From Rhizobium redzepovicii (lineage in GTDB: Bacteria > Pseudomonadota > Alphaproteobacteria > Rhizobiales > Rhizobiaceae), in contig NZ_JAILYH010000008.1 in assembly GCF_019793435.1 (NCBI RefSeq), positions 124,001 through 188,000 of the forward strand: a DNA stretch of 64,000 nt, written 5' to 3'. The notes below the pieces were generated by a model. That model searched no databases. It saw only the letters and a program-made list of their open reading frames with translations, and was not told the origin of the DNA. Position numbers and translations under genes: made by a program. The first letter of the stretch is position 1; each line of letters begins with the position of its first letter. Shown piece after piece: positions 37,344 through 46,870 of the stretch.

Positions 37344-37969
37344 TCGATTTTTCGCTGATCGAAACGCTGCGCTGGCAGCCCGGCGACGGCTTCATCCGCC
37401 TGCGGCTGCATCTCGCCCGGCTTTCCCGCTCCGCCCGTCGCCTCGGCTTCCAGCAACCGATCGATGCGGTGGCCAGGCTTGACGCAGCCGTTGCAAATGC
37501 CGCGGGTCCGCTGCGCGTCCGCCTGACCTTCGACGCCCAAGGCCGCATCGAGGTGACAAGCGCGGCTTTCGTCCCGCTGGCGCCCGACACCAACTGGACC
37601 GTCCGCATCGCCGAGACCCGTCTCGACTCCACCGACAAGCTGCTGCGTTTCAAGACGACGCGACGCGCCGTCTACGAGGCCGCGCGCGCCGAATATACCT
37701 CTGCCGAGGCCGATGACGTCATCCTCTTGAACGAACGCGGCGAAGTCTGCGAGGGTACCATCACCTCCATCTTCCTCGACGACGGGAACGGCATGCTGCG
37801 CACCCCGCCGACTTCTTGCGGCCTGCTCGCCGGCGTGCTGCGCACCGAACTCATCTGCGCGCGCAAGGCTCGTGTCGGCCGCCTCACCCTTGCCGATCTC
37901 GATGCAGGCACGCTTTATACCGGCAACTCGCTGCGCGGCCTGATCCGCGCCGACCTTCTGAGGAACTGA
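37340..37969 (+). CDS. Aminotransferase class IV, PabC-like (aminodeoxychorismate lyase)
   Basis: 209-residue PLP fold-type IV protein. FKTTRRAVYEAARAEY has the catalytic Lys in KTTRR; LLNERGEVCEGTITSIFL and GLLAGVLR are family signatures, and the end has TGNSLRGL. Coupled by ATGA to pabB, so it most likely converts aminodeoxychorismate to p-aminobenzoate. It is shorter than a standard 270-residue PabC, so it belongs to the compact rhizobial type. Confidence 0.9.
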   Translation: MIDFSLIETLRWQPGDGFIRLRLHLARLSRSARRLGFQQPIDAVARLDAAVANAAGPLRVRLTFDAQGRIEVTSAAFVPLAPDTNWTVRIAETRLDSTDKLLRFKTTRRAVYEAARAEYTSAEADDVILLNERGEVCEGTITSIFLDDGNGMLRTPPTSCGLLAGVLRTELICARKARVGRLTLADLDAGTLYTGNSLRGLIRADLLRN

Positions 37970-37971
37970 CC

Positions 37972-38256
37972 ATGTTCATTCTCTCCCTCACCTATCTCAA
38001 ATCCAACGACGAAGCCGACAAGCACATGGAGCCGCATATGGCCTGGGTGAAGGAGGGTTATGCCAAGGGCTGGTTCCTCGCCTCTGGCCGCAAGGTGCCG
38101 CGCACCGGCGGCGCGATCCTCGCAATCGGCGACCGCGCCGCAATCGAGGCCTATGTCGCCGCCGATCCCTTCACCCTCCACGGCGTCGCCGAATACGACA
38201 TCACCGAGCTTGCCGTGACGACGACGGTCGCAGGACTGGAAATCCTCAAACGCTGA
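37972..38256 (+). CDS. YciI-family protein
   Basis: 94 residues. MFILSLTYLKSNDEADKHME is the YciI start. The fold's conserved His and Asp can be seen in EPHMAWVKEG and ADPFTLHGVAEY. It begins two bases after the upstream stop with TGAGGAAC before it, so it belongs to the pabB operon. Related proteins are small dehydrogenase- or hydrolase-like enzymes of unknown physiological role. Confidence 0.88.
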   Translation: MFILSLTYLKSNDEADKHMEPHMAWVKEGYAKGWFLASGRKVPRTGGAILAIGDRAAIEAYVAADPFTLHGVAEYDITELAVTTTVAGLEILKR

Positions 38257-38442
38257 TTTTGCAGGAGGCCGGTCAGATGACCTCGCCGACCTCTCGCCCG
38301 CCCGATATTTGAGCTTTCCCCCTCAACACTCTTTATTGTGACGCCGATTTGTGGTTAGAGCCGGTCACCTCGCAATTTCTGCGGCAATTTCAAAAGAATT
38401 CTTCAGGCTGAACGCCTTCGTCCTCTTCCACAGGAGAAAAGA

Positions 38443-39894
38443 ATGACGGAACAGAACTATCCGGTATATGCCGAAATTACCGGTCCGATCGTGATGATCG
38501 GCTTTGGCTCCATCGGCCGCGGCACCCTGCCCCTGATCGAGCGCCACTTCAAATTCGACAAGAGCCGGATGGTCGTCATCGACCCGCGCGAAGAGCCCTC
38601 CGACATGGAAATCCTCAAGAAGCACGGCGTTCGTCATATCAAGGAATATGTCACCAAGGACAATTACAAGGAGCTGCTGAAGCCGCTCTTGACCGAAGGC
38701 GAAGGCCAGGGTTTCTGCGTCAACCTCTCGGTCGACACCTCCTCGCTCGACCTTATCAAGCTCTGCCGCAAGCATGACGTGCTCTACGTCGACACCGTCG
38801 TCGAACCCTGGCTCGGCTTCTATTTCGATAAGGGCATGAGCAATGCCGACCGCACTAACTATGCGCTGCGCGAAACCGTGCGCAAGGAAAAGGCAAAGAA
38901 CCCGGGCGGCGCCACCGCCGTTTCCACCTGCGGCGCCAATCCGGGCATGGTCTCCTGGTTCGTCAAGCAGGCGCTCGTCAACCTCGCCAACGACACCGGC
39001 CTAAAGTTCGACGAACCGGACCAGCACGATCGCGAAGGCTGGGCCAAGCTGATGAAGAAGCTCGGCGTCAAGGGCGTCCACATCGCCGAGCGCGACACCC
39101 AGCGCACCAAGCACCCGAAGCCGCTCAACGTCTTCTGGAACACCTGGTCGGTCGAAGGCTTCATCTCCGAAGGCATGCAGCCGGCCGAACTTGGCTGGGG
39201 CACGCATGAAGAGTGGATGCCGAAGAACGCCAAGAAGCACAAGAAGGGCAACAAGGCGGCGATCTATCTGGAGCAGCCGGGCGCCAACACCCGCGTGCGC
39301 ACCTGGTGCCCGACACCCGGCCCGCAATATGGCTTCCTCGTTACCCATAACGAGTCGATCTCGATCGCCGACTACTTCACGGTTCGCGACAAGGACGGCG
39401 AAGTGACCTTCCGCCCGACCTGCCATTATGCCTACCATCCGGCCAACGACGCCGTGCTCTCGCTGCATGAAATGTTCGGCAATGGCGGCACGCCGCAGCC
39501 GGTCCATCACGTTCTCGATGAAGACGAGCTGGAGGACGGCATCGACGAACTCGGCGTCCTGCTCTACGGCCACGAGAAGAACGCCTACTGGTTTGGCTCG
39601 CGTCTGTCGCTTGAGGAAACGCGCCGCATCGCACCTTATCAGAACGCCACCGGCCTGCAGGTCACATCAGCCGTTCTCGCCGGCATGGTCTGGGCTCTGG
39701 AAAACCCGAAGGCCGGCATCGTCGAAGCCGACGAGATCGACTACAAGCGCTGCCTCGAAGTGCAGATGCCTTATCTCGGCCCGGTCGAGGGGCATTACAC
39801 CGACTGGACCCCGCTCGATGGCCGCCCGGGCCTCTTCCCTGAGGATATCGACACCAAGGATCCGTGGCAGTTCAGGAACATTCTCGTTCGCTGA
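38443..39894 (+). CDS. hss: Homospermidine synthase
   Basis: 483-residue NAD-dependent enzyme that makes homospermidine from putrescine, the main long polyamine of rhizobia. The Rossmann region begins GPIVMIGFGSIGRGTLPLI (about 14-32). Later landmarks are STCGANPGMVSWFVKQAL, NVFWNTWSVEGFISEGMQPA and CHYAYHPANDAVLSL. AGGAGAAAAG precedes ATG 38443. It is a single-gene unit ending at a strong terminator. Confidence 0.95.
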   Translation: MTEQNYPVYAEITGPIVMIGFGSIGRGTLPLIERHFKFDKSRMVVIDPREEPSDMEILKKHGVRHIKEYVTKDNYKELLKPLLTEGEGQGFCVNLSVDTSSLDLIKLCRKHDVLYVDTVVEPWLGFYFDKGMSNADRTNYALRETVRKEKAKNPGGATAVSTCGANPGMVSWFVKQALVNLANDTGLKFDEPDQHDREGWAKLMKKLGVKGVHIAERDTQRTKHPKPLNVFWNTWSVEGFISEGMQPAELGWGTHEEWMPKNAKKHKKGNKAAIYLEQPGANTRVRTWCPTPGPQYGFLVTHNESISIADYFTVRDKDGEVTFRPTCHYAYHPANDAVLSLHEMFGNGGTPQPVHHVLDEDELEDGIDELGVLLYGHEKNAYWFGSRLSLEETRRIAPYQNATGLQVTSAVLAGMVWALENPKAGIVEADEIDYKRCLEVQMPYLGPVEGHYTDWTPLDGRPGLFPEDIDTKDPWQFRNILVR

Positions 39895-39916
39895 GATCGC
39901 TCGCGCGAGTTTGAAG

Positions 39917-39942
39917 ATGCCCGCCGCAAGGCGGGCATTTTT
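39917..39942 (+). terminator. Terminator of homospermidine synthase gene
   Basis: Perfect 9-bp stem ATGCCCGCC-GCAA-GGCGGGCAT followed by TTTTT, 22 bases after the stop. Confidence 0.93.
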
Positions 39943-40065
39943 GTAACGCCTGCTGTCTAAATGCCGCCCAGCACCCCGCCAAGGCTTGCCTTCGCGGCGG
40001 GCGCGCGCCATGTTTTGCCCGAACTTGGCGGGTGACCGCCACGCCGAATCGCCGGGAGAAGCCTT

Positions 40066-40434
40066 ATGAAAATCAGAACTGGTCTCGTTCTTGTCGGTGC
40101 CGCCGCCGCGCTTGCCGCCTGCGTTTCGCCAGAGCCGCGCAGCCTGCCGGTTGCAACAGCACCGGCCGCCACCGGCGTCGAAGGCAACTGGAGCGATCCG
40201 AACGGCATCGTCTCCACCTTCCAGGGCGGTAGCTTCACCACCCGCACGACCGACAGTAACCAGCTTCTTGCCTCGGGCACCTATATCAATACCTCGCCGA
40301 CCTTGGTCGAGATCAACATGACCTCGCTAGTGCGCAAGACCCAGTCCAAGGTCAATTGCGCCCTCGTCAACCCAAGCCAGCTCAATTGCACCTCCGATTC
40401 CGGCGCGCAGTTCACACTTTCCCGCCGAGGCTGA
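40066..40434 (+). CDS. omp10: Omp10-like outer-membrane lipoprotein
   Basis: 122 residues. The signal ends at a lipobox LAAC (cysteine at residue 19), so it is lipid-anchored. The mature part, [20 protein letters not shown], then [20 protein letters not shown] and [18 protein letters not shown], is clearly like Brucella Omp10 (GIEGSWVDPNGIASSFNGG, then LVEINM and [15 protein letters not shown]). Omp10 is a minor outer-membrane lipoprotein. Two cysteines (in VNCAL and LNCTS) may form a disulfide. It precedes a small membrane protein gene. Confidence 0.9.
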   Translation: MKIRTGLVLVGAAAALAACVSPEPRSLPVATAPAATGVEGNWSDPNGIVSTFQGGSFTTRTTDSNQLLASGTYINTSPTLVEINMTSLVRKTQSKVNCALVNPSQLNCTSDSGAQFTLSRRG

Positions 40435-40460
40435 AGATAAGGCGATAGGCTAAGCACACC

Positions 40461-40778
40461 ATGCGCGCCCTCGCCGTTTACCTCGCCCTGCTGCTCGCGC
40501 TGCCGCTTGCGACGCTTGCCATCCTTTTTCCGGCCAACGTCTATCGTGCCCAGGGCATCGCCGCTCTCGATTGCGACGGACCGGGCCAGGTGCTGATGTT
40601 GGCCGTGCCGACAATATTGATCTATGGCGCCGGCGCGCTCTTTGCCTATCGGGCTGGTCGGCGCTTTCACCGCCTCGTTTTTCTTCTTTGTCTGGTCATC
40701 GCCCTCGCCACCGTTCTGAATATCGCGGAGGCCGTGCACGAACTCTATCGAAACGCCGCCGACGGCGAATGCCTGTAG
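40461..40778 (+). CDS. Small membrane protein, unknown function
   Basis: 105 residues. Three hydrophobic segments are visible: residues 5-25 (VYLALLLALPLATLAILF), about 43-63 (GQVLMLAVPTILIYGAGALF) and about 73-92 (VFLLCLVIALATVLNIAEAV). The C-terminus ends in a cysteine-containing acidic tail (DGECL). No catalytic motif. I do not recognise a family. It follows the Omp10-like gene by 26 bases and precedes the 5'-nucleotidase. Confidence 0.75.
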   Translation: MRALAVYLALLLALPLATLAILFPANVYRAQGIAALDCDGPGQVLMLAVPTILIYGAGALFAYRAGRRFHRLVFLLCLVIALATVLNIAEAVHELYRNAADGECL

Positions 40779-40951
40779 TAGCCAGCCGCTTTTTTGCCCC
40801 GCCCCCTTGGAAAGCGCCCGGCCTGGCCCAGCTTTCTCTTGCGGTCGTCCATCGTCTGATGGAACATCCGCAGGCCGGGAACCGCCCCGGCGGATTAGGA
40901 AGGGATCGGCGAGGATCAGGGGGATCTCTCGCCTCAATCAGGAGAACAGGG

Positions 40952-42919
40952 ATGACGAAGTCTTTCAGCTTCGGTCTTTTGACCGCGTCCATGCTGGCGC
41001 TTGGCACGGGCGCCGCTTTTGCGGATTACGAACTCAATATTCTTCATATCAACGATTTCCATTCGCGCATCGAATCGATCAACAAGTTCGACTCCACCTG
41101 CTCAGCCGAGGAAGAAGGCAAGAAGGAATGCTTCGGGGGTGCTGCCCGCCTGAAGACCGCGATCGACCAGCGCCGCCAGGCGCTCTCCGGCAAGAATGTC
41201 CTCCTGCTGAATGCCGGCGACAATTTCCAGGGCTCGCTGTTCTACACGACCTATAAAGGCGCGGCCGAAGCCGAATTCCTCAACCTGATGAAGTTCGACG
41301 CCATGACCGTCGGCAACCATGAATTCGACGACAGCGAGGACGGGCTTGCGACCTTCCTCGACAAGGTGCAGTTCCCTGTCGTCACCGCGAACGTCAAGGC
41401 GGCCGCCGCCTCCAAGCTCGGCGACCGCATCAAGCCCTCGCTGGTGCTCGATGTCGGCAGCCAGAAGATCGGCATCGTCGGCGCCGTCACCAATGACACG
41501 GCCGAACTGTCATCCCCCGGCCCGAACGTCACCATCGCCGACGACGTCCAGGCGATCACCTCGGCCGTTCAGGATCTGAAGGGCCAGGGCGTCAACAAGA
41601 TCATCGCGCTGACCCATGTCGGCTACCCCCGCGATCTCGCCTTGATCGCCAAGATCCCGGATGTCGACGTCGTTGTCGGCGGCCACTCCCATAGTCTGCT
41701 TTCGAACACCGACCCCAAAGCCGAGGGCCCCTATCCGACGATGGTCGACAATCCGGGCGGCTACAAGGTGCCGGTCGTCCAGGCAGCTTCCTACAGCAAG
41801 TATCTCGGCGATCTCGTCGTCAATTTCGACGATAGCGGCGTCGTCAAGGATGCCAAGGGCGATCCGATCCTGATCGATTCCAGCTTCACGCCCGATCCCG
41901 CCGTCGTTGCCCGCATCGCGGAACTCGCCAAACCGATCGAGGAACTGCGCAAGAAGGTCATCGGCTCCTCCGAAGCCCCGATCGACGGCGACCGCAAGGT
42001 CTGCCGCGTCAAGGAATGCTCGATGGGCAATCTGGTGGCCGATGCCATGCTCGACCGCACGAAGAACCAGGGTGTTGCTATCGCTTTCCAGAACGGTGGC
42101 GGCCTGCGCGCGTCGATCGACGGCGGTGAGGTCACCCAGGGTGAAGTCATCACCGTCCTGCCCTTCCAGAATACGCTCGCCACTTTCGAGGCCACCGGCG
42201 CGGATATCGTCAAGGCGCTCGAAAACGGCGTCAGCCAAATCGATCAGGGCGCCGGCCGCTTCCCGCAGGTCGCCGGCCTGAAATTCTCCTTCGACCAGTC
42301 CAAGCCTGTCGGCAGCCGCGTTAGCGATGTCCAGGTGAAGGAGGGCGACAACTTCGCTCCGATCGACCAAGCCAAGACTTACAAAGTCGCCACCAACAAC
42401 TTCATGCGGGCCGGCGGCGACGGCTATTCGATCTTCAAGGAAGGCAAGAACGCCTATGATTTCGGTCCGGATCTTGCCGACGTGACTGCCGAATATCTGG
42501 CAGCCCACTCGCCGTATAAGCCCTATACCGACGGCCGCGTCACCGAAAACGGTGCGGCTGTTGCGCAGGCACCGGCTGCCGAACCGGCCGCTCCAGCACC
42601 GGCAACGCCGGCAGCCCCCGCACCGACCACCGAACCTGCTCCCGCCCCCGCTGCACCTGCAGCACCGGCACCAGCCACCGAGCCTGCCCCAGCAACGCCA
42701 GCAACACCCGCGCCCGCTGCGGAACCCGCACCGGCAGCCTCCGCGCCTGCCGAAACGACGCCTTCGACCCATGTCATCGCCGCGGGCGACACCTTCTGGG
42801 GTCTGGCCGTGACCTTCTATGGCGACGGCACGCTGTGGCGGAAGCTTTCGGAGGCCAACGGCAGTCCGAACCCGCGTCACTTGGCGGTCGGCAAAGAGAT
42901 CGAGGTTCCCGCCAAGTAG
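40952..42919 (+). CDS. Secreted 5'-nucleotidase/metallophosphatase with C-terminal LysM domain
   Basis: 655 residues. After a signal peptide (LLTASMLALGTGAAFA) the metallophosphatase domain (about 25-330) has LHINDFHSRIE, NAGDNFQGS, TVGNHEFDDS and GGHSHS; the 5'-nucleotidase C-terminal domain (about 350-520) has MGNLVADAML, QNGGGLRASI and NFMRAGGDGYS. Residues about 532-600 are an Ala/Pro/Thr/Glu repeat linker. It ends in one LysM motif (AGDTFWGLAVTFYGDGTLW). LysM binds peptidoglycan, so the enzyme is probably held in the cell wall. ATG 40952 follows AGGAGAACAGGG. Confidence 0.92.
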   Translation: MTKSFSFGLLTASMLALGTGAAFADYELNILHINDFHSRIESINKFDSTCSAEEEGKKECFGGAARLKTAIDQRRQALSGKNVLLLNAGDNFQGSLFYTTYKGAAEAEFLNLMKFDAMTVGNHEFDDSEDGLATFLDKVQFPVVTANVKAAAASKLGDRIKPSLVLDVGSQKIGIVGAVTNDTAELSSPGPNVTIADDVQAITSAVQDLKGQGVNKIIALTHVGYPRDLALIAKIPDVDVVVGGHSHSLLSNTDPKAEGPYPTMVDNPGGYKVPVVQAASYSKYLGDLVVNFDDSGVVKDAKGDPILIDSSFTPDPAVVARIAELAKPIEELRKKVIGSSEAPIDGDRKVCRVKECSMGNLVADAMLDRTKNQGVAIAFQNGGGLRASIDGGEVTQGEVITVLPFQNTLATFEATGADIVKALENGVSQIDQGAGRFPQVAGLKFSFDQSKPVGSRVSDVQVKEGDNFAPIDQAKTYKVATNNFMRAGGDGYSIFKEGKNAYDFGPDLADVTAEYLAAHSPYKPYTDGRVTENGAAVAQAPAAEPAAPAPATPAAPAPTTEPAPAPAAPAAPAPATEPAPATPATPAPAAEPAPAASAPAETTPSTHVIAAGDTFWGLAVTFYGDGTLWRKLSEANGSPNPRHLAVGKEIEVPAK

Positions 42920-42942
42920 ACGATTTGTCCCGATTTCCACGG

Positions 42943-42971
42943 CCGGCCCGGGCTTTCCCGGGCCGGTTTTT
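42943..42971 (+). terminator. Terminator of the 5'-nucleotidase gene
   Basis: Perfect 10-bp stem CCGGCCCGGG-CTTT-CCCGGGCCGG followed by TTTTT, 23 bases after the stop. Confidence 0.93.
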
Positions 42972-43042
42972 CTTTCTATAGGGTGAACCACGATTTCGGG
43001 GCTGCGTATGAGCCGACGAGACAAAAGAGCGTTGGGACCAGA

Positions 43043-44077
43043 ATGACAGCAGATACTTCACTCCGCCCGGCAGACCATCCGGCCGTCAAGTCAGGCAAGG
43101 TCGGCGTCCTGCTGGTGAATCTCGGCACGCCCGATGGCACCGATTACACGTCGATGCGCCGCTATCTCCGGGAGTTCCTGACCGATCGCCGCGTCATCGA
43201 ATGGTCGCCCTGGAAGTGGTATCCGATCCTATTCGGCATCGTGCTCAACACCCGCCCGCAGAAGGTCGGCAAGGCCTATGAGCTGATCTGGAACAAGGAG
43301 AAGAACGAAAGTTATCTCCGCACCTATACGCGCAACCAGTCCGAGCTGATGGCCGAGCGCCTGAAGGACCTGGCGACGGTCAAAGTGGATTGGGCGATGC
43401 GCTACGGCACGCCGTCGATCGCCTCGCGCATCGAGGCGCTGAAGCAGGAAGGCTGCGACCGTATCGTGCTCTTCCCGCTTTATCCGCAATATGCGGCGGC
43501 AACGACCGCCACCGTCAACGACAAGGCGTTCCAGAAGCTGCTTTCAATGCGCTGGCAGCCGGCATTGCGCACCGTGCCCGACTATCATGACGACGAGACC
43601 TATATCGAAGCGCTCGCAAACTCCGTCGAAAGGCATCTTGCGACGCTCGACTGGAAACCGGACATGTTGCTTGCTTCCTTCCACGGCATTCCGATGTCCT
43701 ATTTCAAGCAGGGCGATCCCTATTACTGTCAATGCCAGAAGACCGGCCGGCTGCTGCGCGAGCGGCTGGGGCTGACGAAGGAAAATTTCATGGTTACCTT
43801 CCAGTCCCGCTTCGGGCCGGAGGAATGGCTGCAACCCTATACCGACAAGACGGTAGAGAAGCTCGCCCAGGACGGCGTCAAGCGCATCGCCGTCATCAAT
43901 CCGGGCTTCGTCTCCGACTGTCTGGAAACGCTGGAAGAGATCGCCGAACAGGCGGCCCATTCCTTCCACGAGAATGGCGGCGAGAAGTTCGCACATATCC
44001 CCTGCCTCAACGACGGCGAGGACGGCATGAAGGTGCTGGAAAAGGTCGTCCGCCGCGAATTGCAGGGCTGGATCTGA
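43043..44077 (+). CDS. hemH: Ferrochelatase
   Basis: 344-residue enzyme that inserts iron into protoporphyrin IX at the end of haem synthesis. LLVNLGTPDG opens the fold. The catalytic His is in LLASFHGIPMSYFKQGDPYYCQC (about 210), and FQSRFGPEEWLQPYT is a family landmark. Its partner acidic residues are in the C-terminal half. ATG 43043 was chosen because residues upstream show no similarity. It is a single gene between a terminator and the SPFH gene. Confidence 0.95.
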   Translation: MTADTSLRPADHPAVKSGKVGVLLVNLGTPDGTDYTSMRRYLREFLTDRRVIEWSPWKWYPILFGIVLNTRPQKVGKAYELIWNKEKNESYLRTYTRNQSELMAERLKDLATVKVDWAMRYGTPSIASRIEALKQEGCDRIVLFPLYPQYAAATTATVNDKAFQKLLSMRWQPALRTVPDYHDDETYIEALANSVERHLATLDWKPDMLLASFHGIPMSYFKQGDPYYCQCQKTGRLLRERLGLTKENFMVTFQSRFGPEEWLQPYTDKTVEKLAQDGVKRIAVINPGFVSDCLETLEEIAEQAAHSFHENGGEKFAHIPCLNDGEDGMKVLEKVVRRELQGWI

Positions 44078-44224
44078 GAGATCCCACCCTGAAAAATCCG
44101 CCCTGACTCATCCTTCTTTTCCTTGGAGACGGGACCTTCGTGGGTCATTTCTTCCTCGCAAAGAACATGCTACCTCACCACATCAGTTGTGAGGCGCGCA
44201 TGCATGCGCCGATAGGAGGAATTC

Positions 44225-45262
44225 ATGCTGTTCGGCGGCTTCGACATCGTCGTGATCGTGCTGGTCATCTTCGTCATCCTGGTACTCTTTGCCGGGATCA
44301 AGACCGTGCCGCAGGGCTATCGCTATACGATCGAGCGCTTCGGCCGCTACACCCGCACACTGGAGCCGGGCCTCAACCTCATCACCCCCTTCATCGAGCG
44401 TGTCGGCGCCCGGATGAACGTGATGGAGCAGGTGCTGAACGTGCCGACCCAGGAGGTGATCACCAAGGACAATGCCTCGGTTTCGGCCGATGCCGTCGCC
44501 TTCTATCAAGTGTTGAACGCTGCCCAATCCGCCTATCAGGTCGCCAATCTTGAAAACGCCATTCTCAATCTGACCATGACCAATATTCGCTCGGTCATGG
44601 GCTCGATGGATCTCGACGAACTGCTTTCCAACCGCGATGCGATCAACGACCGGTTGCTGCGCGTCGTCGACGAGGCCGTGCAGCCCTGGGGCATCAAGGT
44701 CACCCGCGTCGAAATCAAGGACATCCAGCCGCCGCGAGACCTCGTCGATGCGATGGCCCGGCAGATGAAGGCCGAGCGCGAAAAACGCGCGCAGGTACTG
44801 GAAGCCGAAGGCTCACGCAACGCACAGATCCTCAGGGCCGAAGGCGCCAAGCAATCCGCCATTCTCCAGGCCGAAGGCCAGCGCGAGGCCGCCTTCCGCA
44901 ATGCTGAGGCCCGGGAGCGCCTGGCCGAGGCCGAAGCCAAGGCGACGAAGATGGTTTCCGAAGCGATTGCCGCCGGCGACATTCAGGCAATCAACTATTT
45001 CGTCGCGCAAAAATACACCGAGGCACTCACCTCGATCGGTTCGGCATCCAATTCCAAGATCGTGATGATGCCGATGGAAGCCTCTTCCATCCTGAGCTCG
45101 CTCGGCGGCATCGGCGCCATCGCCCGCGAAGTGTTCGGCGATGCCGGCAACAGCCCGGCAACGCCGCCACCCGTGCCGCGTCCCCGCCCGGCGCCGGTGC
45201 GCTCGACGCCGCCGATCAACCCGTCGACCCCCAATCCTTTCAATCCCGATCAGGAGCGCTAA
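44225..45262 (+). CDS. SPFH/band-7 membrane protein (QmcA/stomatin-like)
   Basis: 345 residues. One N-terminal membrane helix ([17 protein letters not shown]) is followed by the SPFH domain ([19 protein letters not shown] onward). A long Ala/Glu coiled coil (about 185-250, [20 protein letters not shown] and repeats) drives oligomerisation. The last 40 residues are proline-rich. Strong AGGAGGAATTC site. It is 4 bases from the NfeD-like gene; SPFH and NfeD proteins typically pair and organise membrane microdomains. Confidence 0.93.
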   Translation: MLFGGFDIVVIVLVIFVILVLFAGIKTVPQGYRYTIERFGRYTRTLEPGLNLITPFIERVGARMNVMEQVLNVPTQEVITKDNASVSADAVAFYQVLNAAQSAYQVANLENAILNLTMTNIRSVMGSMDLDELLSNRDAINDRLLRVVDEAVQPWGIKVTRVEIKDIQPPRDLVDAMARQMKAEREKRAQVLEAEGSRNAQILRAEGAKQSAILQAEGQREAAFRNAEARERLAEAEAKATKMVSEAIAAGDIQAINYFVAQKYTEALTSIGSASNSKIVMMPMEASSILSSLGGIGAIAREVFGDAGNSPATPPPVPRPRPAPVRSTPPINPSTPNPFNPDQER

Positions 45263-45265
45263 GCC

Positions 45266-45721
45266 ATGCTGGCGAAGATCGTCGCCGAACTTGGTGCATG
45301 GAGTTGGTGGGTCGCAGGCTTGGTGCTGCTCGCCGCGGAAATGATCGTGCCAGGCTTCTTCCTGGTCTGGATCGGCCTTGCCGCCTTGATCGTCGGCGCG
45401 CTGTCGCTCATCTTCTGGGACAGCGCTTTCTGGGTCTGGGAACTGCAGGCGATCCTTTTTGCGCTGCTTGCCGTCGCCACGACCTTCGCCGGCCGCCGGC
45501 TGACGCTGCGCAATTCGACGACCGACGAGCCCTTCCTCAATCAGCGCGGCGCGAGCCTCGTCGGCCGCACGGCGACGCTGCACGAACCGATCCGCGAGGG
45601 CCGCGGCCGCATCCGCCTCGACGATACGCTATGGCAGGTGATGGGACCCGACCTGCCGGCGGGAACGCAGGTGAAGGTGGTGTCGAGCAACGGCCGCGAC
45701 CTGACAGTCGAGCCCGTCTGA
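45266..45721 (+). CDS. NfeD-like membrane protein
   Basis: 151 residues. Two or three hydrophobic helices fill residues 10-75 (WWVAGLVLLAAEMIVPGFFL, then VWIGLAALIVGALSLIFW). A small OB-fold domain follows (about 95-150: GASLVGRTATLHEPIREGRG, DTLWQVMGPDLPAGTQVKVV). This is the short NfeD type without a protease domain. Cotranscribed with the SPFH gene three bases upstream, its usual partner. Confidence 0.92.
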   Translation: MLAKIVAELGAWSWWVAGLVLLAAEMIVPGFFLVWIGLAALIVGALSLIFWDSAFWVWELQAILFALLAVATTFAGRRLTLRNSTTDEPFLNQRGASLVGRTATLHEPIREGRGRIRLDDTLWQVMGPDLPAGTQVKVVSSNGRDLTVEPV

Positions 45722-45749
45722 TGGATCAGCTCTGATCAGATGACCCTGA

Positions 45750-46745
45750 TCAGGCGACGCCGATCCGCAGCAGATCGTGGAAATGCACCAGTCCGACCGG
45801 CCTGTGGTCGTCGTCGATGACGATCAGCGCGCCGATGTGATGCTGGTTGAGCAGCGCCAGCGCAGCGGTCGCCAGCATCGTCGGCTTCACCGTCTTCGGC
45901 GTCCGCGTCATGATGTCGTCGACGGCAAGCTCTGAAAGATTGCGGGTCAGGTTGCGCGCCATGTCGCCTTCGGTGACGATGCCACAGAGCCGCCCATCCC
46001 CGTCGAGCACGCCGACGCAGCCGAAATGCTTGCGCGACAGCACCGTGATCGCCTCCGGCATCGCCGTGCCCTTGGCCACGAGCGGCAGCCGCTCGCCGGT
46101 ATGCATGATATCCGCGACATGCATCAGGCTCGCACCCAGCTTGCCGCCGGGATGGAAAACGTGGAAATCCGTGGCGGTAAAGCCGCGCGCCTCCAACAGC
46201 GCCACGGCCAGCGCATCACCGATCGCAAGCTGCATCAGTGTCGAGGTCGTCGGCGCCAGTCCATTCGGGCAGGCCTCCTGCTCGTTCGGCACGAGAAGGA
46301 CGATATCGGCGGCTGTTGCAAGCGAGGAACGGTCGCTGCAAGTGATCGCGATCAGCGGAATGGAGAACCGCCGCGTGAAGGAAATGATGCTCTTAAGCTC
46401 GGCGCTCTCGCCGCCTTTGGAAATCGCCAACACGACGTCGTCGGTCGCGATCATACCCAGATCGCCATGATTGGCCTCCGCCGCATGCACGAAAAAGGCA
46501 GGAGTCCCCGTTGAAGCGAACGTCGCCGCGAGCTTGGCGCCGATATGCCCGCTTTTGCCGACGCCGGTGACGATGACACGCCCGGAGATATCTCCGATGG
46601 TTTCGACGGCGCGGGTGAAAGGACCGGCCAATCCATTGTCGAAGGCCTGTTCGAGCGCTTCAAGGCCGCGTCTTTCGGTCTCTATCGTGCGTTTTGCCGA
46701 TTCGAGCACGCTGTTTTCAACGAGGTTTATCGCTCTTCTGTTCAT
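45750..46745 (-). CDS. kdsD: D-arabinose 5-phosphate isomerase (KpsF/GutQ family)
   Basis: 331 residues. The SIS sugar-isomerase domain (about 35-185) has VIVTGVGKSGHIGAKLAATF and HAAEANHGDLGM, with the catalytic His. Two CBS domains follow (about 210-325; LVAKGTAMPEAITVLSRKHF and MTRTPKTVKPTMLATAALAL). It interconverts ribulose 5-phosphate and arabinose 5-phosphate, the first step to KDO of lipopolysaccharide. It converges with the NfeD-like gene and is divergent from an outer-membrane protein gene. Confidence 0.94.
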   Translation of the reverse strand: MNRRAINLVENSVLESAKRTIETERRGLEALEQAFDNGLAGPFTRAVETIGDISGRVIVTGVGKSGHIGAKLAATFASTGTPAFFVHAAEANHGDLGMIATDDVVLAISKGGESAELKSIISFTRRFSIPLIAITCSDRSSLATAADIVLLVPNEQEACPNGLAPTTSTLMQLAIGDALAVALLEARGFTATDFHVFHPGGKLGASLMHVADIMHTGERLPLVAKGTAMPEAITVLSRKHFGCVGVLDGDGRLCGIVTEGDMARNLTRNLSELAVDDIMTRTPKTVKPTMLATAALALLNQHHIGALIVIDDDHRPVGLVHFHDLLRIGVA

Positions 46746-46870
46746 GAAGCTGCGTTAGACCTTTTCACTTTCCAAGTCCACCCCGCACTCTTTCCGAAAT
46801 GTGAACGGCGCCCGCCGTCGGCAACGAATGATTAACCACGAGGCTTTACCTTTGGGTAAGAACCGAAAGC

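Noticed and set aside
42523..42792. Ala/Gly-repeat minus-strand ORF
   Set aside because: Reverse reading of the PA-rich linker of the 5'-nucleotidase.
41510..43024. 504-codon minus-strand ORF opposite the 5'-nucleotidase
   Set aside because: Mirror of the conserved nucleotidase and its repetitive linker; the glycine/arginine-rich product resembles no family.
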